Positions 1 through 12,611 of a stretch of 64,000 nt of DNA are shown here, in pieces. This DNA is from Phytoseiulus persimilis (taxonomy: Eukaryota > Arthropoda > Arachnida > Mesostigmata > Phytoseiidae). The position numbers were made by a program, and so were the translations under genes. Each line of letters begins with the position of its first letter. Positions within the stretch are counted from its first letter, which is position 1. Below the pieces are notes generated by a model. It made no database searches and had not been told where the DNA came from. It saw only the letters and a list, made by a program, of their open reading frames with translations. The DNA is taken from assembly GCA_037576195.1 (NCBI GenBank), contig CM075102.1, forward strand, positions 24,796,745-24,860,744, written 5' to 3'.

Positions 1-3000
1 CTGCTCTCAACCGGGTGTCCGGTTTCACGACTCCGTGCCGTCGCAACCGCTGCCAGCGCTGCCTCTGCTTCAAGAGTAATCGATCGAGGTGAGAGTCTTT
101 AAAACGGACCACCCAGCCGCCCGGTTCTGCGCCTTCCTTCCTCAACTTCGCCAAAGCTCGTTCCTCGGTTGCTTCGAGGCTCTGAGTGTGAAATATACCG
201 GTGGCTCCAATTTTTTTCTCCCTCCTCTGCTGGCTTTTTCTCTGGCGTAAACGAGGGACGTGAGGTGTCCTGAGAAGGAGCCGACAGTCTGCTCGGCTGC
301 CTGGTCGCCTGCGTTGTTCGCACCCAATGAAAAAACGAAGGCAGCAGGATTCTTCGCTGTGAGACTCTCACGAGTAAGTGGGGAGTCGACACCCCACGGC
401 GGACCGAAGCGTGACCGACTCTTGGATTCGAGGGCGTGGAGATCGTCTACATCAGCCTCATAATCATCATCACGAGCGAACACTTTTCACTTTGTCTTCT
501 TCCTTCCTCTTGTCTCTGCTCGGTCGAGGAGCTGGGAAGGGAAGTCGGGAAACGATTTCGGGAACAGGTTAACGCTAGAGGAATCTGGATCGGACAGGCT
601 GTGGGTTCACCTCCGGGAGGTGGTTTGATTGATTCGATGCTGCGAGCATCGGAACCGTTATTCAGATTGCTGCAGATTGAAATATTACTCCGCGTTCCCG
701 ACTCCAAGCAGAAGTTCCGTTAAGCTCCCAGGACTCCAAAGCATCCAACCGTGCCCGCGAGGATAAGCTTGCTGGAAATATGGACCTTCTTCACTCTGGT
801 TTTTGCTCCGATGCATCGATTATTCGTTCTGCGCCTCCTCTCCATTCGTTCGAGTCGCGTTCTCTACGATGTTCGCGATCGGAACAACGGGAATCCATTT
901 TCAGAGAGTGAGTTCCTTCAATTAAGGTTACTTAACAGAGGCTTCCGTAACAACTCAAAGAATAGCCGTGAAAACTCGAACTTGTCTCCGGCTCATGTAA
1001 TCCGAGTCTAATCCGATACCTCCATGATGCGTATTAGGATCTGCTCTGATTCGTTCCAACTATGCGACGATGGGCGCAACGATGGATGAGATGTTTGCGC
1101 AACAGCCTTACATCATAGAAGATACATTGATTCGAAATGAAGTGCAGCCACAGATCTGAAACGCTCGGTAGCGAATAAGAACGGAGCGCTCCGGGAAGCC
1201 GCGGCTCTGTCGGAAAATATTGGGTCGAAAGCTCTGACCGTCGAGCTTTCAGATACGAAACTGGAAACTGGCTCGGAACGCGAGCTGAACTCGATATCGG
1301 GGCAGAATCAGCTTTCTGGCTTCGTTCTCGCTCCGATTATTAGCGGTGATTACGTAGCTCGTGTGAAACGAAGCACCCACACGAGGACACACTCACATCC
1401 AGCAAAATATGGGCATACTGTGAAAAATGAGCTCCCCCGTAGCTCAGGTTCGGATGTCTTCTTCATAACATTCATGCATCCGGAGCGATTGTGCCCAAGT
1501 CAGACAGGGAGGAAAACGACGACGACGAAGACGAAACAAGACGACAACGAGTCGTCGTGCCGCTATTAGAGAAGCTGGAACCAACCCTGGAGCCCTCGGA
1601 CACGTGACCCGGGTCCTCAGGAGTTTAATGAGGACGCGATGGAGCCTGTTGCCTCCTCCACCTCGAACCCTCCTGGTGTGCCTGTACAAAACCTCGTCGA
1701 TCTCCCTACCCTACCTTTCATCACCGAAACTAGAGCCTGGACGAAAACTGTCCCGCATAAATACGGAGGAAACATTCTCTAATTGAAGCGGGTTATACGG
1801 GCCGAAAGAGTCTTTCCCTCCGTCATCGGCAGTCGAACTCGATTTTCCAATATCAACCGAGGGTACTAATCCTCCGAAGCTGGAAGCCACAAAGCGTTTT
1901 TCTTTCTTCTTCGCTCGAGAGACTCGAGTCGATTCTCGAGCGTTCACTCGACTTGAACGACTTTCGGACATTGTTGAGAATTCGGACAATGGTCTGACGA
2001 TGTCCGAGAATTTAATATTGCTTTTTAGTACTTCTATTCGTGGGCGTTCGTTTGGGCATTTGTGGGTGCTGCCGAGCTTCGACGGATCTTCGCGTGGTTT
2101 ACAATCGAAAAAATGCTCCTATTGTCGACGTGGATGGAGGGCCAAAGCACGATTCGCCAACTCATCCGATCTGTCCACCACAAGCCTGGACGTCGCCTTG
2201 AAAGCTCTGCAATAGGGTCCTTCCGCATCTTCTCCCATGACGCTGCGGGTTTCGTTCTCTTGGTGGGCTGTCAGGGGACCTCTGCAAGTCCACTGCGTAT
2301 GGCTCTGGTCCCCGTTCCCAGCCCCAAAGAATGAAAAGATCGCTCACACCTCATGAGAACCTTGTTGCGAAAACATTTGCTCGATCAGTTTCGTTCCCCG
2401 GATCAAACAGGTGTTCATCCGGTGCCGTCACCTGCCGGCGGCGAAATATGAAGTCAGATCAAATGATGTGTAGCCTACGAGGAGTCGCGAGTCACTGCCC
2501 TCGACCTGAGAAACTCAATCTGGCGAAGTGGTCAACGAGTGGCATACGACCTCCTTGCTCTCTCATTTTGCCGTGGTGTTTTCCCCGCTCTAGCGCTTGA
2601 TGATTCTGCTGCTGGAGGAACAGCTCCCATTCTCGTCCTCTCGGAGACCGATCACGAAAACAGCATCGCTCGACGACATGCCTATCGGAGTGTATCCAAT
2701 AATGCGAATGGCGAAGTCAATACCTTCCTTGAGCCATTCAGCACTTTGACGCGGGAGCCTTGTCATAAATTCCATTGGGAAGCCGAGGGCTCCGGAGTCA
2801 GGCCACATGGTCCTTCCGATTTCTCGATGCACGATTCATGCTCTACACAGAGTGCCGCTGAACGCTCTCGCCTTTCCAATTTGTCAGCGACGGGATTTCT
2901 CCACAGAGGTTCTCCTCGAGTCGTTTGAGTTTCGGAGCAGATGGTTAGCTTCATCACATCATCGGAATGCGTTTCAGAATCAAAACAATGGAGGAAACCG

Positions 3001-4679
3001 GCTCACTCCAGGGATCACCCGGCTGGGTCACACTTATTTGAGCGCTCCCGTGTGCCTCCCAGGCCGGCATATCCTTTTCGAGGCTCCCGCCCTTTCCTGG
3101 AGGGCAATAAGAGACGTGGTGTGACTCCACTGCTCATATCATCCCTCTGGCTCTCGGCGTCATCTCCGATATGGATGTGTGTGTGCGCGCGGGCGCTTCC
3201 CAAGGGTGTGAGCGCTTATTAGTACCCAGTTAGAAGTTTGGAATGTCCGGAATGTGTTCTCTGCTGTCTCCTTAATCAACTCGGAACCTATTGAACAGGG
3301 AAGCAGCCAGCTAGCCGGGAGCGCAGGTTAGCAGCACGAAGTTATGAGCGTTCGAACGAAGGAAGCAATGTCTTTCGCGGAAGCCCCTCTCTTTTCACTT
3401 CCTTTCCGAATGAAAGAGAGTTTCCTCGGGTGCTCTAAGGAATCGAGCTCGTTCCGACTCGACTGGAGGCTACGGATTCTGCCGGGACAACACTGGATGG
3501 GCGACGGTTTACCGCTCAGTGTGCGTCGGCATGAATCGACGATTTATTCTGAGAAATGAGAGGAAGTTAGCGAATTCCCCCCGACTGAGCTGGAAATTCG
3601 TCGCGAAACCCTCAGGAACGTAGCGCGTGGAGGGAGGGGCATCAGGAGTGCGAGTTCGTTTTCATCCCTCCGGCGAAGTGGAATTCCTCTAAAATTAGCA
3701 CTTTCTCCCGACTGGCTGACGCTCACACGCACCGGGCATTGTTCACACAGAGAAATGGTTCATTGTCTTGCACTTCTGCCAGCAGGAAAGAGAGTGAGCC
3801 TGTGTTTATTGAAGTCGGGATGAGAACGAAAAGCATTCCTCGATTAACAATGGCTATTGAGCTGGAGATGAGGGTTGGGCACCTTGGTGCGAGGCGACAT
3901 CGATGGAAGTAAAAGGAGCAAGAGCAGGGAAGAGGGGAGTAAAACTCGAGGAGGAGAACTGGGCTATGCTCGCACCGATTGCCTCATAGTTCATTCCTGA
4001 AGTGTCAAGCCTCGTTATGAGTTGGACGTTGTCGATTCGATGTCGTCTCCCACTTTGTGCGATGGCGATCAGAGCGCCGCTCGCTGAAGTTCGCTTGGCT
4101 TACTGGTTGGGTGCTTGTTTGCTCTGTTGGTCGCCTGGCTGCTGACTGATCTGAACGGGAGCAGAAATCAAGATCGATGTTCCAATGAGTGTGGTAATCG
4201 GAGATGTGGCCGCCGGTGCTCTAGTGGCCAGCCGCGATCGACATTACTAAATTGAGTTATGTCCCGTTTTATCGCGGCATCTCGTGAAGCAAGCACTCGG
4301 AATGCTAACACAAGTTACACTCGCTGGGTTACTGATGGGTGCAGATTAAGTGCCTCTCTTCCTTGTTCTTGCTCAGATTCCTCCGTCGTTGTCGTCACAT
4401 CGCCGCAGGGCCTGAATGACCCGTGGACTCGGATTTCTGAGGAACAGTGAGATCCGAGTTCCGTCGCGACTGGGGCTTCGGACGTTACGGAGTCAGGGGC
4501 CTAGCGGCGACCCGAAATAGTCTCGCCCACGTCCCGGTTCCGTCAAGTGATTTCTTTTGAATTCGGCCTCAGGATTGATTCGACGATCAGAGATCGGCGG
4601 GTCTGGTCGTCGGCGGGAAAATTCCAGTGTATGACGAAACTTCCTCTTGGCAAAGATCTCAAGTTGATACTCCTTCCAG
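1..4679. other. Region upstream of the recognisable Vsx exons
   Basis: No exon of a known family can be read here with confidence. The recognisable Vsx coding sequence begins at about 4680 in the middle of the protein, so at least one upstream coding exon is missing; it could lie in this stretch or before the window. One weak candidate is bases 1-88: read in frame 1 it is open, Ala/Ser-rich, and ends one base into a codon at a good GTGAGA donor, the phase needed to join the exon at 4680. It lacks the Groucho-binding motif expected in a Vsx N-terminus, so the assignment is speculative. The remainder is likely intron, 5' leader or cis-regulatory DNA; short open frames of 60-113 codons overlap one another on both strands and show no family signature. 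Confidence 0.4.
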
Positions 4680-7600
4680 GTCTCGCTGAGCTGCGTTTAA
4701 CAAATCCAAACCCCGGGGGCGGAGGAGGTCCCGGAGCTTTCGAGGACGATTCAAATCAGAGAGGAGGCAAGAAGCAGAAGAAGAAGAGGAGACACCGGTA
4801 AGTCGCAGCCATGATCTCCGAGGCTGACGTCGGTCGCCCATTCGGATATCCCGCTACCGAGGGTAATTGGGTTCCTTGCTCCGTCAACGCTGAGAACTCT
4901 TCACTCATTGCTTTGGATTGTCCTTCCAGAACGATATTCACCAGTTACCAGTTAGAAGAGCTGGAAAAAGCGTTTAAAGATGCTCATTACCCAGATGTCT
5001 ACGCCCGTGAGATGCTCTCGTTAAAAACAGATCTACCCGAAGATAGAATTCAAGTGAGTTCCCCCTTACAGATCGGATGAGCGAGAAAACTCGCTTCTGG
5101 CGTTTGCGGTCCTGACGTGATCACAGAAATAATCCTTGAGGAACACCGAGATCCGCTCCAGATTTGACATAAAAACGCTTTCGCGAGGGCTCGATTGAAT
5201 GCCCGCCGGGGTGGGGAATGCTCGAGCGCCTCGAAACGCAGAACGAGTCGCATTGTTCGCAACGAAAACGAACTCATAAGGGGAAGAAGCGGAGGCGACG
5301 CGTGCAAACCGCATTTGAAAACAAATCTGAGGGGACCGAAAGTCAGACAGCATCATTTCATCTAGTGGTCGGTCGGTCGCTTGGTAACATGCGCCCAAGG
5401 CAAACGATGCTCGTGTTTCTTTTCCATCATCCCGATTTTGCTCTCGTTCCTCCCTTCCACAACAACAACAAGATTAACTTGTGAACTGGACCTCGACTTG
5501 ACTTGTTTCTCGATTGGGCGAGAAGCGCCGAGGGAGGCGCGCTTGGGTGCCCGGCCACTCGGTCTGTCCGACCGGCTTGCTGGCTGACTGGGCAGAGCGG
5601 ACCGGGTGCAAATGGCATGATGGACTGCAATAGCTTCTTCACTCGGTCAAGCTGAGATGAGGCTTTCCGCTGAGATGACGACGGCGACAACCTCACAAAG
5701 CAAATTGGGTTAGCTGAGCCTCGACAAGGGCATCACTAGCCGGTCTTACCCGTGCGTCAGCAAGACGCTAAACGCTCCCGACAAGCGACTCACCAACCGG
5801 CCGGTCCAGCCGAGAGCTGAACCGACATCAACCTCTTGGCAACCTTCGGGATCTAAGGGCCGTCACTGGCGACACGCAACGGATCACGAAGTAACTTCCC
5901 GCCATCTCCGTGACCTTCAATGCAGCGGTAGCGAGCATCACCGTAGCGGGACCAAGATCAACTACCGTCCCGCGAAATGGTCTCTCGGACAGTCTCCGTT
6001 CAGTGTTCTGCGGGACCGTCTCCTCTGATATAAGTTGCATGATCGTTCGGACCGATTTGCGGCCGCTTTGGGTCATCCGGTCAGACACGAATTCGTGGAA
6101 GATTGATGAAACCGAGATGCATCAAACTTTGAAGGAGCTCATCGCATGTGGCTTGTACACTCGCGAGTATTAGAGGCAAACCAGTCCCATTTGTGTCACC
6201 GAGTCCAGCCTAAGCGAGTCGTTGTTTCGAGTGAAAAGAAATCTGAGTCACTTGATGCGATCAGATCCGATTAGTTGCCTCTGTCCCTTGTCTAGTCGAT
6301 GTCTCTCTTCCTCCTCGTCGTCTCACTACATTTGTTCGTTCGTTCCTCCGACCGCTCGCTCGCCTGCCCTACAACTCCCACTCCGACCTGAAGGGAGCTG
6401 GGTACCGCTGCTATCGTCGGAGAAGTCAGTGGATTCATGAAGTGGTCAAGGGGGGGCACCCAGCTCTCACTTGACGCGAAAGGGAGACGATGCATGTTCG
6501 AGGAGTTCGAGGAGATTCGCTCCGTTCGCTGGCCGTTCATGCGCCGGTTTCGATGCGTCTGGCTAAATCTGTCCATCACCCTGACCGTTGCCAAGTCAAG
6601 TCTTGTTGCAATTGTCAGCCGAGCGTGTCTTGCGTGCTCCAATTGAGTTATCAGCAAATTAAAAGCTCCCTCCGCGTCTTCTCCCGTTGTCGCGAGCCTC
6701 TCTCCAGGGATACGTGGACCGGGACAGCTGAAGAACAGGCTCTAATTGAGATTGAAATTAACCACCAAACAAGGATGGCGAGATGGATGGACGGACGAAC
6801 ATGGACGGTTGCTTGGCTTCCCGGACGGCGACGCTCGGACAAGATGGCCCCGCAACACTCAGTCATCACACGCTCCGTTGAGCACAGAACATCCTCTGAA
6901 GTTGAAGCTGACCGAATGATGCCCCCTGGACATCGCCATCGTTGTTGTCGTCGCGCCTCGCCATCGTCGGCAGAGATTCGCGATATGGGGGGCTAACGAA
7001 ATAATAACCACTTTTGTTGCCGGAGAGTCACACGAATCTGGGGCAACGCCTTCCTCGGCTTGATACGAACTCTCCGAACCGCGACCTGATTGATGAGCGG
7101 GAGATCCTGACGGTGGATGAACAAGGGCAACAATCTAGACGCCGGGCGGTGGAATATTTCCAATCGCTGTCTCCGGAAAGAAGTTCATCGAACAAAATCT
7201 CGTTCGAGGTCAGCCGAGATCAGTGTTCAGAATTCCTGATGCGCATCTCGAGAAAACTGCCAATTCACCGCGCAGGGGTCATGTTACGCAATGAGTCAGT
7301 TGAGACAGACTCTGTCCTGAGATCAACAAAGAATAATTATCTCGTGTGGGGTCTCGCTCCTGCACGTGATCCTCGAGATTCACGAATGCCTTCATTCTTC
7401 GTGCGGAAGATTGTGGTTCACCGAATCTCGTTGCGGAGAATATGCGGCGAGGTCGCGTTCAGGTATCAAGTAGCTCAGCTCGGCTCGACCAAATTCAGCT
7501 CGAGTTCATCGGGGGTCGGCGCTGTTTGCGAAGCGCAGTATATTCTACGTGCTCGTCACAAAAGAGACTTTCCGAGCAAGTGTAGCGAATAATTTTGATT

Positions 7601-10600
7601 GAGGCGAACCGCAGACAAGCCTTTAACAACACGAGTGCTCTCTCACTCTCCTCTCGGGGGCGCGTCCTCTCAACGTTTCAGCTTACACTGCCTTGACAAG
7701 CGGGCTCGACAAAGCACGAAGGACGTTTCCTGTCCAAGTCCACAGCAGAACGTCCTCGAGATGTGCCGTGAACCGTATTCCCGGCTGACGTTACGTCGAC
7801 AAAAAAAAGGAGAAAAGCAGTCGCGTTCCCACCTCGAAGAGCTTCCCCAAGAGAGACTGCCGTGCTTGGCATGCTGGCACTTTTGCATGCTGCGACAGAT
7901 TCCTTCATCCGGTCACGGAAGTGGACAACGCGGAAACATCAACACGCCTATTTCCCAATGTGGCCGTGTCGAGGATCTGGTCATAGTTGAGATAACCGTT
8001 AGCTAACTCGCAAACCGTTCCAGGTGTGGTTCCAGAATCGGCGCGCGAAGTGGCGCAAGACTGAAAAGTGTTGGGGGAAGGCGACCATAATGGCCGAATA
8101 CGGTTTGTACGGAGCTATGGTCCGACACTCCCTACCCTTACCCGAAGGCATACTCAAAGGCGCTAAAGAGGGGGACGTGACAAACACCGCGCCTTGGCTG
8201 TTAGGTGAGTGCACCCATGTCTCCTCGTTCAGTGGTGGTGTGATTTATCGAATCGATTAATGACGGACTCGGGGATCGCTGAGCTGGACGGCGATAATCT
8301 CTAAAGCGTCACGATGGATTCAAGAACCAATGATCGAGCATTGATTCTTCATCGAGGTGGCTCTGTCCGCCCTGACCGGCAATAGATATTGATAGCGGTG
8401 GACGTCGACGATAGCCGCGACCGACGTTGGTGAATCAATTGTTCGAGTATCGTCGAGAATTCCACCAGCGGCGCCTGAACGAGAGCCTCCCTCATCCGCG
8501 AGGCTTTATGCATTATTCATAAAGTGTCGTAGCGCCTATCAACGAGCTCGCCGCTAGCCGGGGGGACGGGTGGCTCGCTCTGTAAGTCAGACACCCGAAA
8601 GCAGCTAGGCGCCCGCGGGAATATCAAGCGCTCTTATCATCACCCCGGCTGAGTAAATCAAGCGATGCTAAGTGATAAATTTGATGAGAAAGGGGAAGTT
8701 CCAGAAAGCCAAGGGCCTGGAAGCGAGATTATCTCCCCTGAAGAGCGTCAACAAGGAGCAACAGCTTGGCGCCTGAACCTCTCAGCTGCTTGAAACGATG
8801 TGCTGTCTCAGCAAAACGCGAAGCGTTCTTCCGTGCCGATCTGGTTCTCGCTTTCAACGACCAGAAGCAATCAATCTAGCAGTCCAAGAGGGCAATCCAA
8901 CTCCTAGAGAGTGGGTGATCATGAGATAATCTCGAGGGAGCTTCTTGAAGAAGGGGTATAAGGGAGTTTTCAGACAATACGATCGCGATTCTGCCTCTGT
9001 TGGGTTCCACGGCGGAATTCCACTCGAGGAGGGCAGAATGTCGCGGATTTTCCATCTTGCATATCCCAACCGAAATCGTTACACCCGCAAAATGTTTCGG
9101 GAAGGGGAGGCGACACGCTGGTGTTGGAAGAGACGTCCCGTCGTGTACTCGGAAGGTTTTTTCCCTCGCTCCAGTGGTACATCACCTGACCGACTGGTTC
9201 TGTGACTAGCTTGCTGGCTCGTTCGCTAGGTAGGCATTAGCTGCTACTTAACATCGTATCAGCCGGCTCGAGGGTGTGGTAACTGCGCTCCACCCAGGTA
9301 TGATACGCATATTAAACTCATGGAGAAGTCTCGCATACAAGAGCCAGCGCCGCTGCCGCCGAACGAGTGAGGGAGAGTGAATGAGTGTCTGGCTGGCTGG
9401 CTAGTTGCTCGCCTGCTCTCGTCGTACGACTACGTCACGGCGATCCATTCCACTAAGAATCTATTACAAGTCAGAGAGGCAGCTAGCTTACCAACCCGGC
9501 AGAGTCCCGACACCTCCCGAAACACTCGTGATCTCACTGACAAATAGCACGGCCGCAGCCATCACACCAGTCCTGCCACGATGCGAGCCCCCGCGATCGT
9601 AGCCATGGGAGGGAGAACATATCCTCCTCCGTATGACTTCCATACAGAATAAATTTGGCCAACTGATAACGGGCACGACGGACAGGTACAATAACCTGAC
9701 GCATCCGGTGAGAGTTCGTATCTCGGAAATGGATTTTGAGAAGGGCGGCGACTGTGGCTCGGACTCAGAGTTTCCCGCTCAGTTGTTGATGGAAAACCGG
9801 TCCGTAAACATTCCCCACATCTCCCCGCTCCACCTCAGTCCCTCCTTCAGCCATGCGCTCTTGAGTGGTAACGGCCAGCGATGGAAGCCTCAAGATTTGC
9901 TCCGGTGGCGTTTTTCACGAGGAACTCTGAGATGTCAACTGAAGGGTGTTGGCAAGCAGAATGTCGTTTTTCGAACTGTCAGTTCCTCGAATCCGGTCTA
10001 CAAATTGATTTAGAACAGAGTCAATATGTCAAAAGTAGGCGGAATAATTGGACAGGAAAAATATGTACTTGCTTCTTCAAACACCTTCGATTCGAAAATC
10101 TCGGGTGTGAAAACCTAAAGGCGTTGAGATGACGCTGTCCTGGACATTCTATACAGCACTTTCGGGAGGCTGTCTATGAAAGGAAGAGCTTGCAGTCTGC
10201 CGAAGAGGCTCCGCTGGAGAAAGCTTAGACAGGACTGCATCAAATTGAGGGACACAGATTAATTAAACGACTAACTCAATTTTCACACTCCGTTGGCTGA
10301 CTGGCTCGAGTCGACCGAAGGAGCTACAAGAGGTAGCGACCTCTTCGATGGCCGCCGTCCTTTCGCTCCTCTTCTTTTTCTTCCAAGATTATGAGATTTT
10401 GTGCCGCCCGCTCTCCTCTGTGCCACTCATCGAGATAAGTGATTTGAGCCGACTCAACAGACTTTCTCTGCTTACCTACCTCTTTTCCTCGCTCCTGAAA
10501 AGGGGACTCTTCTCTTTCTCGCTCAGCCTTCGATCTAATCGCTGCATTCGGGTCAGAGGCCAACTGCTATTGTGTGCAGGTGTGCTACACGGAGTCCGTC

Positions 10601-12611
10601 GGCTCGCAGGCCGCTCGGCGAGATGGACGACTCGTCGTGGCGAAATTCCTCTTCCGGTCCAACAACAACAACTTGTACTTACTTAACATGTAGCCACGCT
10701 TAATAAAATTGCTTGCTTGGCTGTGGTCGGACAAGAAGTGGGTGTTTTATGATCCAGTCTGGGAGGAAGACCGGAACGCCCTCGGCCTCATATTAGGCAT
10801 TATACCGGAACGACGGACACGAAATTCGTCGCTATTACTAATGACCACCGCCAGCAGCACTGCCGTCGCTAGTCAGTTATGCAGTGTAATGATGGATGAA
10901 TCCACTACTAACGAGTGGGCTAAATAGAAGTATAGATGCGCGTAGACACTGGAGGTCGTAGGCTGATGAGAGATGTGTAGAGGAATTCAGGGACGAACAA
11001 ATGGTGGTCGGGCTCCATGCTCCGGAGCGTTTTCTCAAATGGATTAATAGCGGGCTGAACGGAGGGGGCAGCGGGGTGAGGGTGACATTGAGCGGTTTAG
11101 CGACCGGTGGAGCCTTCGCGTGGACCTTAATCATGAACGGGAATTTCCATTGCTCGGCGCAACAATTTTCATTCGCGATATGGGCTGTAAACTTTTCGCG
11201 TCTGCCATCGGAACTCATCCGGTGCAAGACCTCCTTAAACAACTCTGCATTCCTCATCCTGGAGGCCTAAGTAGTGGGAAGCGCTCCAACATCCCTTCCT
11301 GGGAATGAGAACCGATGGAATGATTCAAGGAGTGGGCGGCGATCACTCGCTCGAGATTGTGTCTGTGATGCAACGCGATTCTATACGCACCTAAACACAC
11401 GAGGTTAATGGTTCGGTCGTTCCATCGCTCTTGTTGTCGGAACCCTCGCTCCCAACCCAGATCACGTAACCCCGAGCTGAAACTTCACTCTTTCTGTCCT
11501 GCAGGCATGCACCGCAAGTCTCTGGAAGCCGCTGAAAAGCTCAAAGATGGCACAGTTAGCGAAGCGTCATCAACTGGACATGAGATGCCAGAACGGTGTT
11601 CTTCGCCATCTCACAACACCACCACGGCAAGTCCAGTCACGCCGAATATCCAGCCAGATATGCAGAGCAGCGCGGCGAACTTGAAAAACGCGGAGCCTAC
11701 CAGCGAAGATGCCACGGACCTTAGGACATCCAACACCATCTCAACACACGGATCGGCTCATCAAATGCTTCATTCGAGCTTCCATTCGAACCAACTCCTG
11801 CGGCAGCGTCTCAATAATGACGATGATGATGATGACGACGATGACGATAGACTGCTACAAAATGGTACGTGAAAGCCGTTCTCCTTGCTCTAGGAGGGAG
11901 AGTTCAACTACGAAAGCTTCGTGTAGAATAGGGATTCTGGTTTATCGGCGCGGACGAAAAAGCCATCCTACGCTGTCTCTCTCGTCTTCTGAATTCATAA
12001 CGGGGCTCTAAGGAATTACTCGAAGTTCAAGGATCGTCCTCGTCGCTTTCTCGAGAATTATAAATAGGAATAACAATCTTTTGCAATCGCAAACTGAAAC
12101 AAACTGTTCAGCTCTTTACGATCAAGTCATAAACAGCCGACCAAAGGGCTCAAGCTTCATCTTTTCGTGGAATAAGTCCTCGAGGAGAGCGCACGTGTCA
12201 ACATTTCGTGTCGGAATTCCGGCCATGCTTCCGTACAAAACTGATCGATGACATGCATGCCGTAACAGACGTCGGATTTTCGTCCGCAATCAACGAAATT
12301 TTGAAGGGATCTCGATGGAGTTCCCTCCGGGACTGAAAACTTTCTCGATATGGCTCCTGATAAGCCTTGGCTTCCTGTACTGAATGGATGCTACTTTTTC
12401 AGAAGAAGCTACCGATCTATGCGTGAAACGTGAGCCCGATTTGGACAGCAAGCAGTCTGTGACGCAAAAACTTCGGTCGGCATCGTCGCCTCAACAAACG
12501 CAAACTGTCAGTAGCCCGGAGTCGAAGCCTCGGTTGCATCACTCGATTGATGCGCTGTTCCGCGGACAGTTCAGGGCGACAGAGAAGCATGGAGATCAAG
12601 CGAGCGTATAG
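4680..12611 (+). CDS. Vsx: Vsx/Chx10-type visual system homeobox protein (3' five exons, N-terminus not found)
   Basis: Nuclear transcription factor of the paired-like CVC group; relatives specify retinal and interneuron identity. Exons: 4680-4797, 4930-5053, 8024-8204, 11505-11864 and 12403-12611 (stop TAG), all with GT-AG ends and matching phases, giving 330 residues. Seen: a basic stretch [10 protein letters not shown], a homeodomain at about residues 36-95 with Gln at position 50 and the [11 protein letters not shown] recognition helix, then the CVC domain ([21 protein letters not shown] through [15 protein letters not shown], about 96-150). The intron between homeodomain positions 46 and 47 is the usual paired-class site. 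The tail has ten Asp in a row (247-256) and HSIDALFR...EKH near the C-terminus, which resembles a worn OAR motif. The start of the first listed exon (acceptor CCTTCCAG) is the least certain boundary; the frame is open back to 4547. The N-terminal octapeptide-like repressor motif of Vsx proteins was not found. Family assignment is near certain. Confidence 0.95.
5054..8023 (+). other. Vsx intron inside the homeobox (46/47 site)
   Basis: Intron of 2,970 bases with GTGAGT donor and CGTTCCAG acceptor, splitting Gln46 from Val47 of the homeodomain. It contains open frames of up to 192 codons on the + strand (7014-7592) but none shows a family signature or a splice-consistent continuation. Long introns in developmental regulators often hold enhancers; nothing in the bases proves that here. 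Confidence 0.8.
8205..11504 (+). other. Vsx intron within the CVC domain
   Basis: Intron of 3,300 bases, donor GTGAGT after the codons for APWLL and acceptor TCCTGCAG before GMHRKS. The phase is 1 and the position matches the WLL/GMHKK junction known in vertebrate relatives. It holds several GGCT and CT-rich simple stretches (for example near 9390-9415) and no recognisable gene on either strand. Confidence 0.8.
11819..11848 (+). repeat. GAY trinucleotide tract coding for ten aspartates in Vsx
   Basis: Ten consecutive GAC/GAT codons lie inside the fourth recognised Vsx exon. The mixed GAC and GAT codons suggest either an old tract or selection for the acidic run rather than a freshly expanded pure repeat. 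An acidic stretch could act in transactivation; that is inference. Confidence 0.9.
11865..12402 (+). other. Last Vsx intron
   Basis: Intron of 538 bases with GTACGT donor and CTTTTTCAG acceptor, phase 1. No gene or repeat of note is seen in it. Confidence 0.8.

Noticed and set aside
7014-7592. 192-codon frame inside the Vsx intron
   Set aside because: Length is within what chance allows across six frames of 64 kb; it begins in mid-intron without supporting context and resembles no family.
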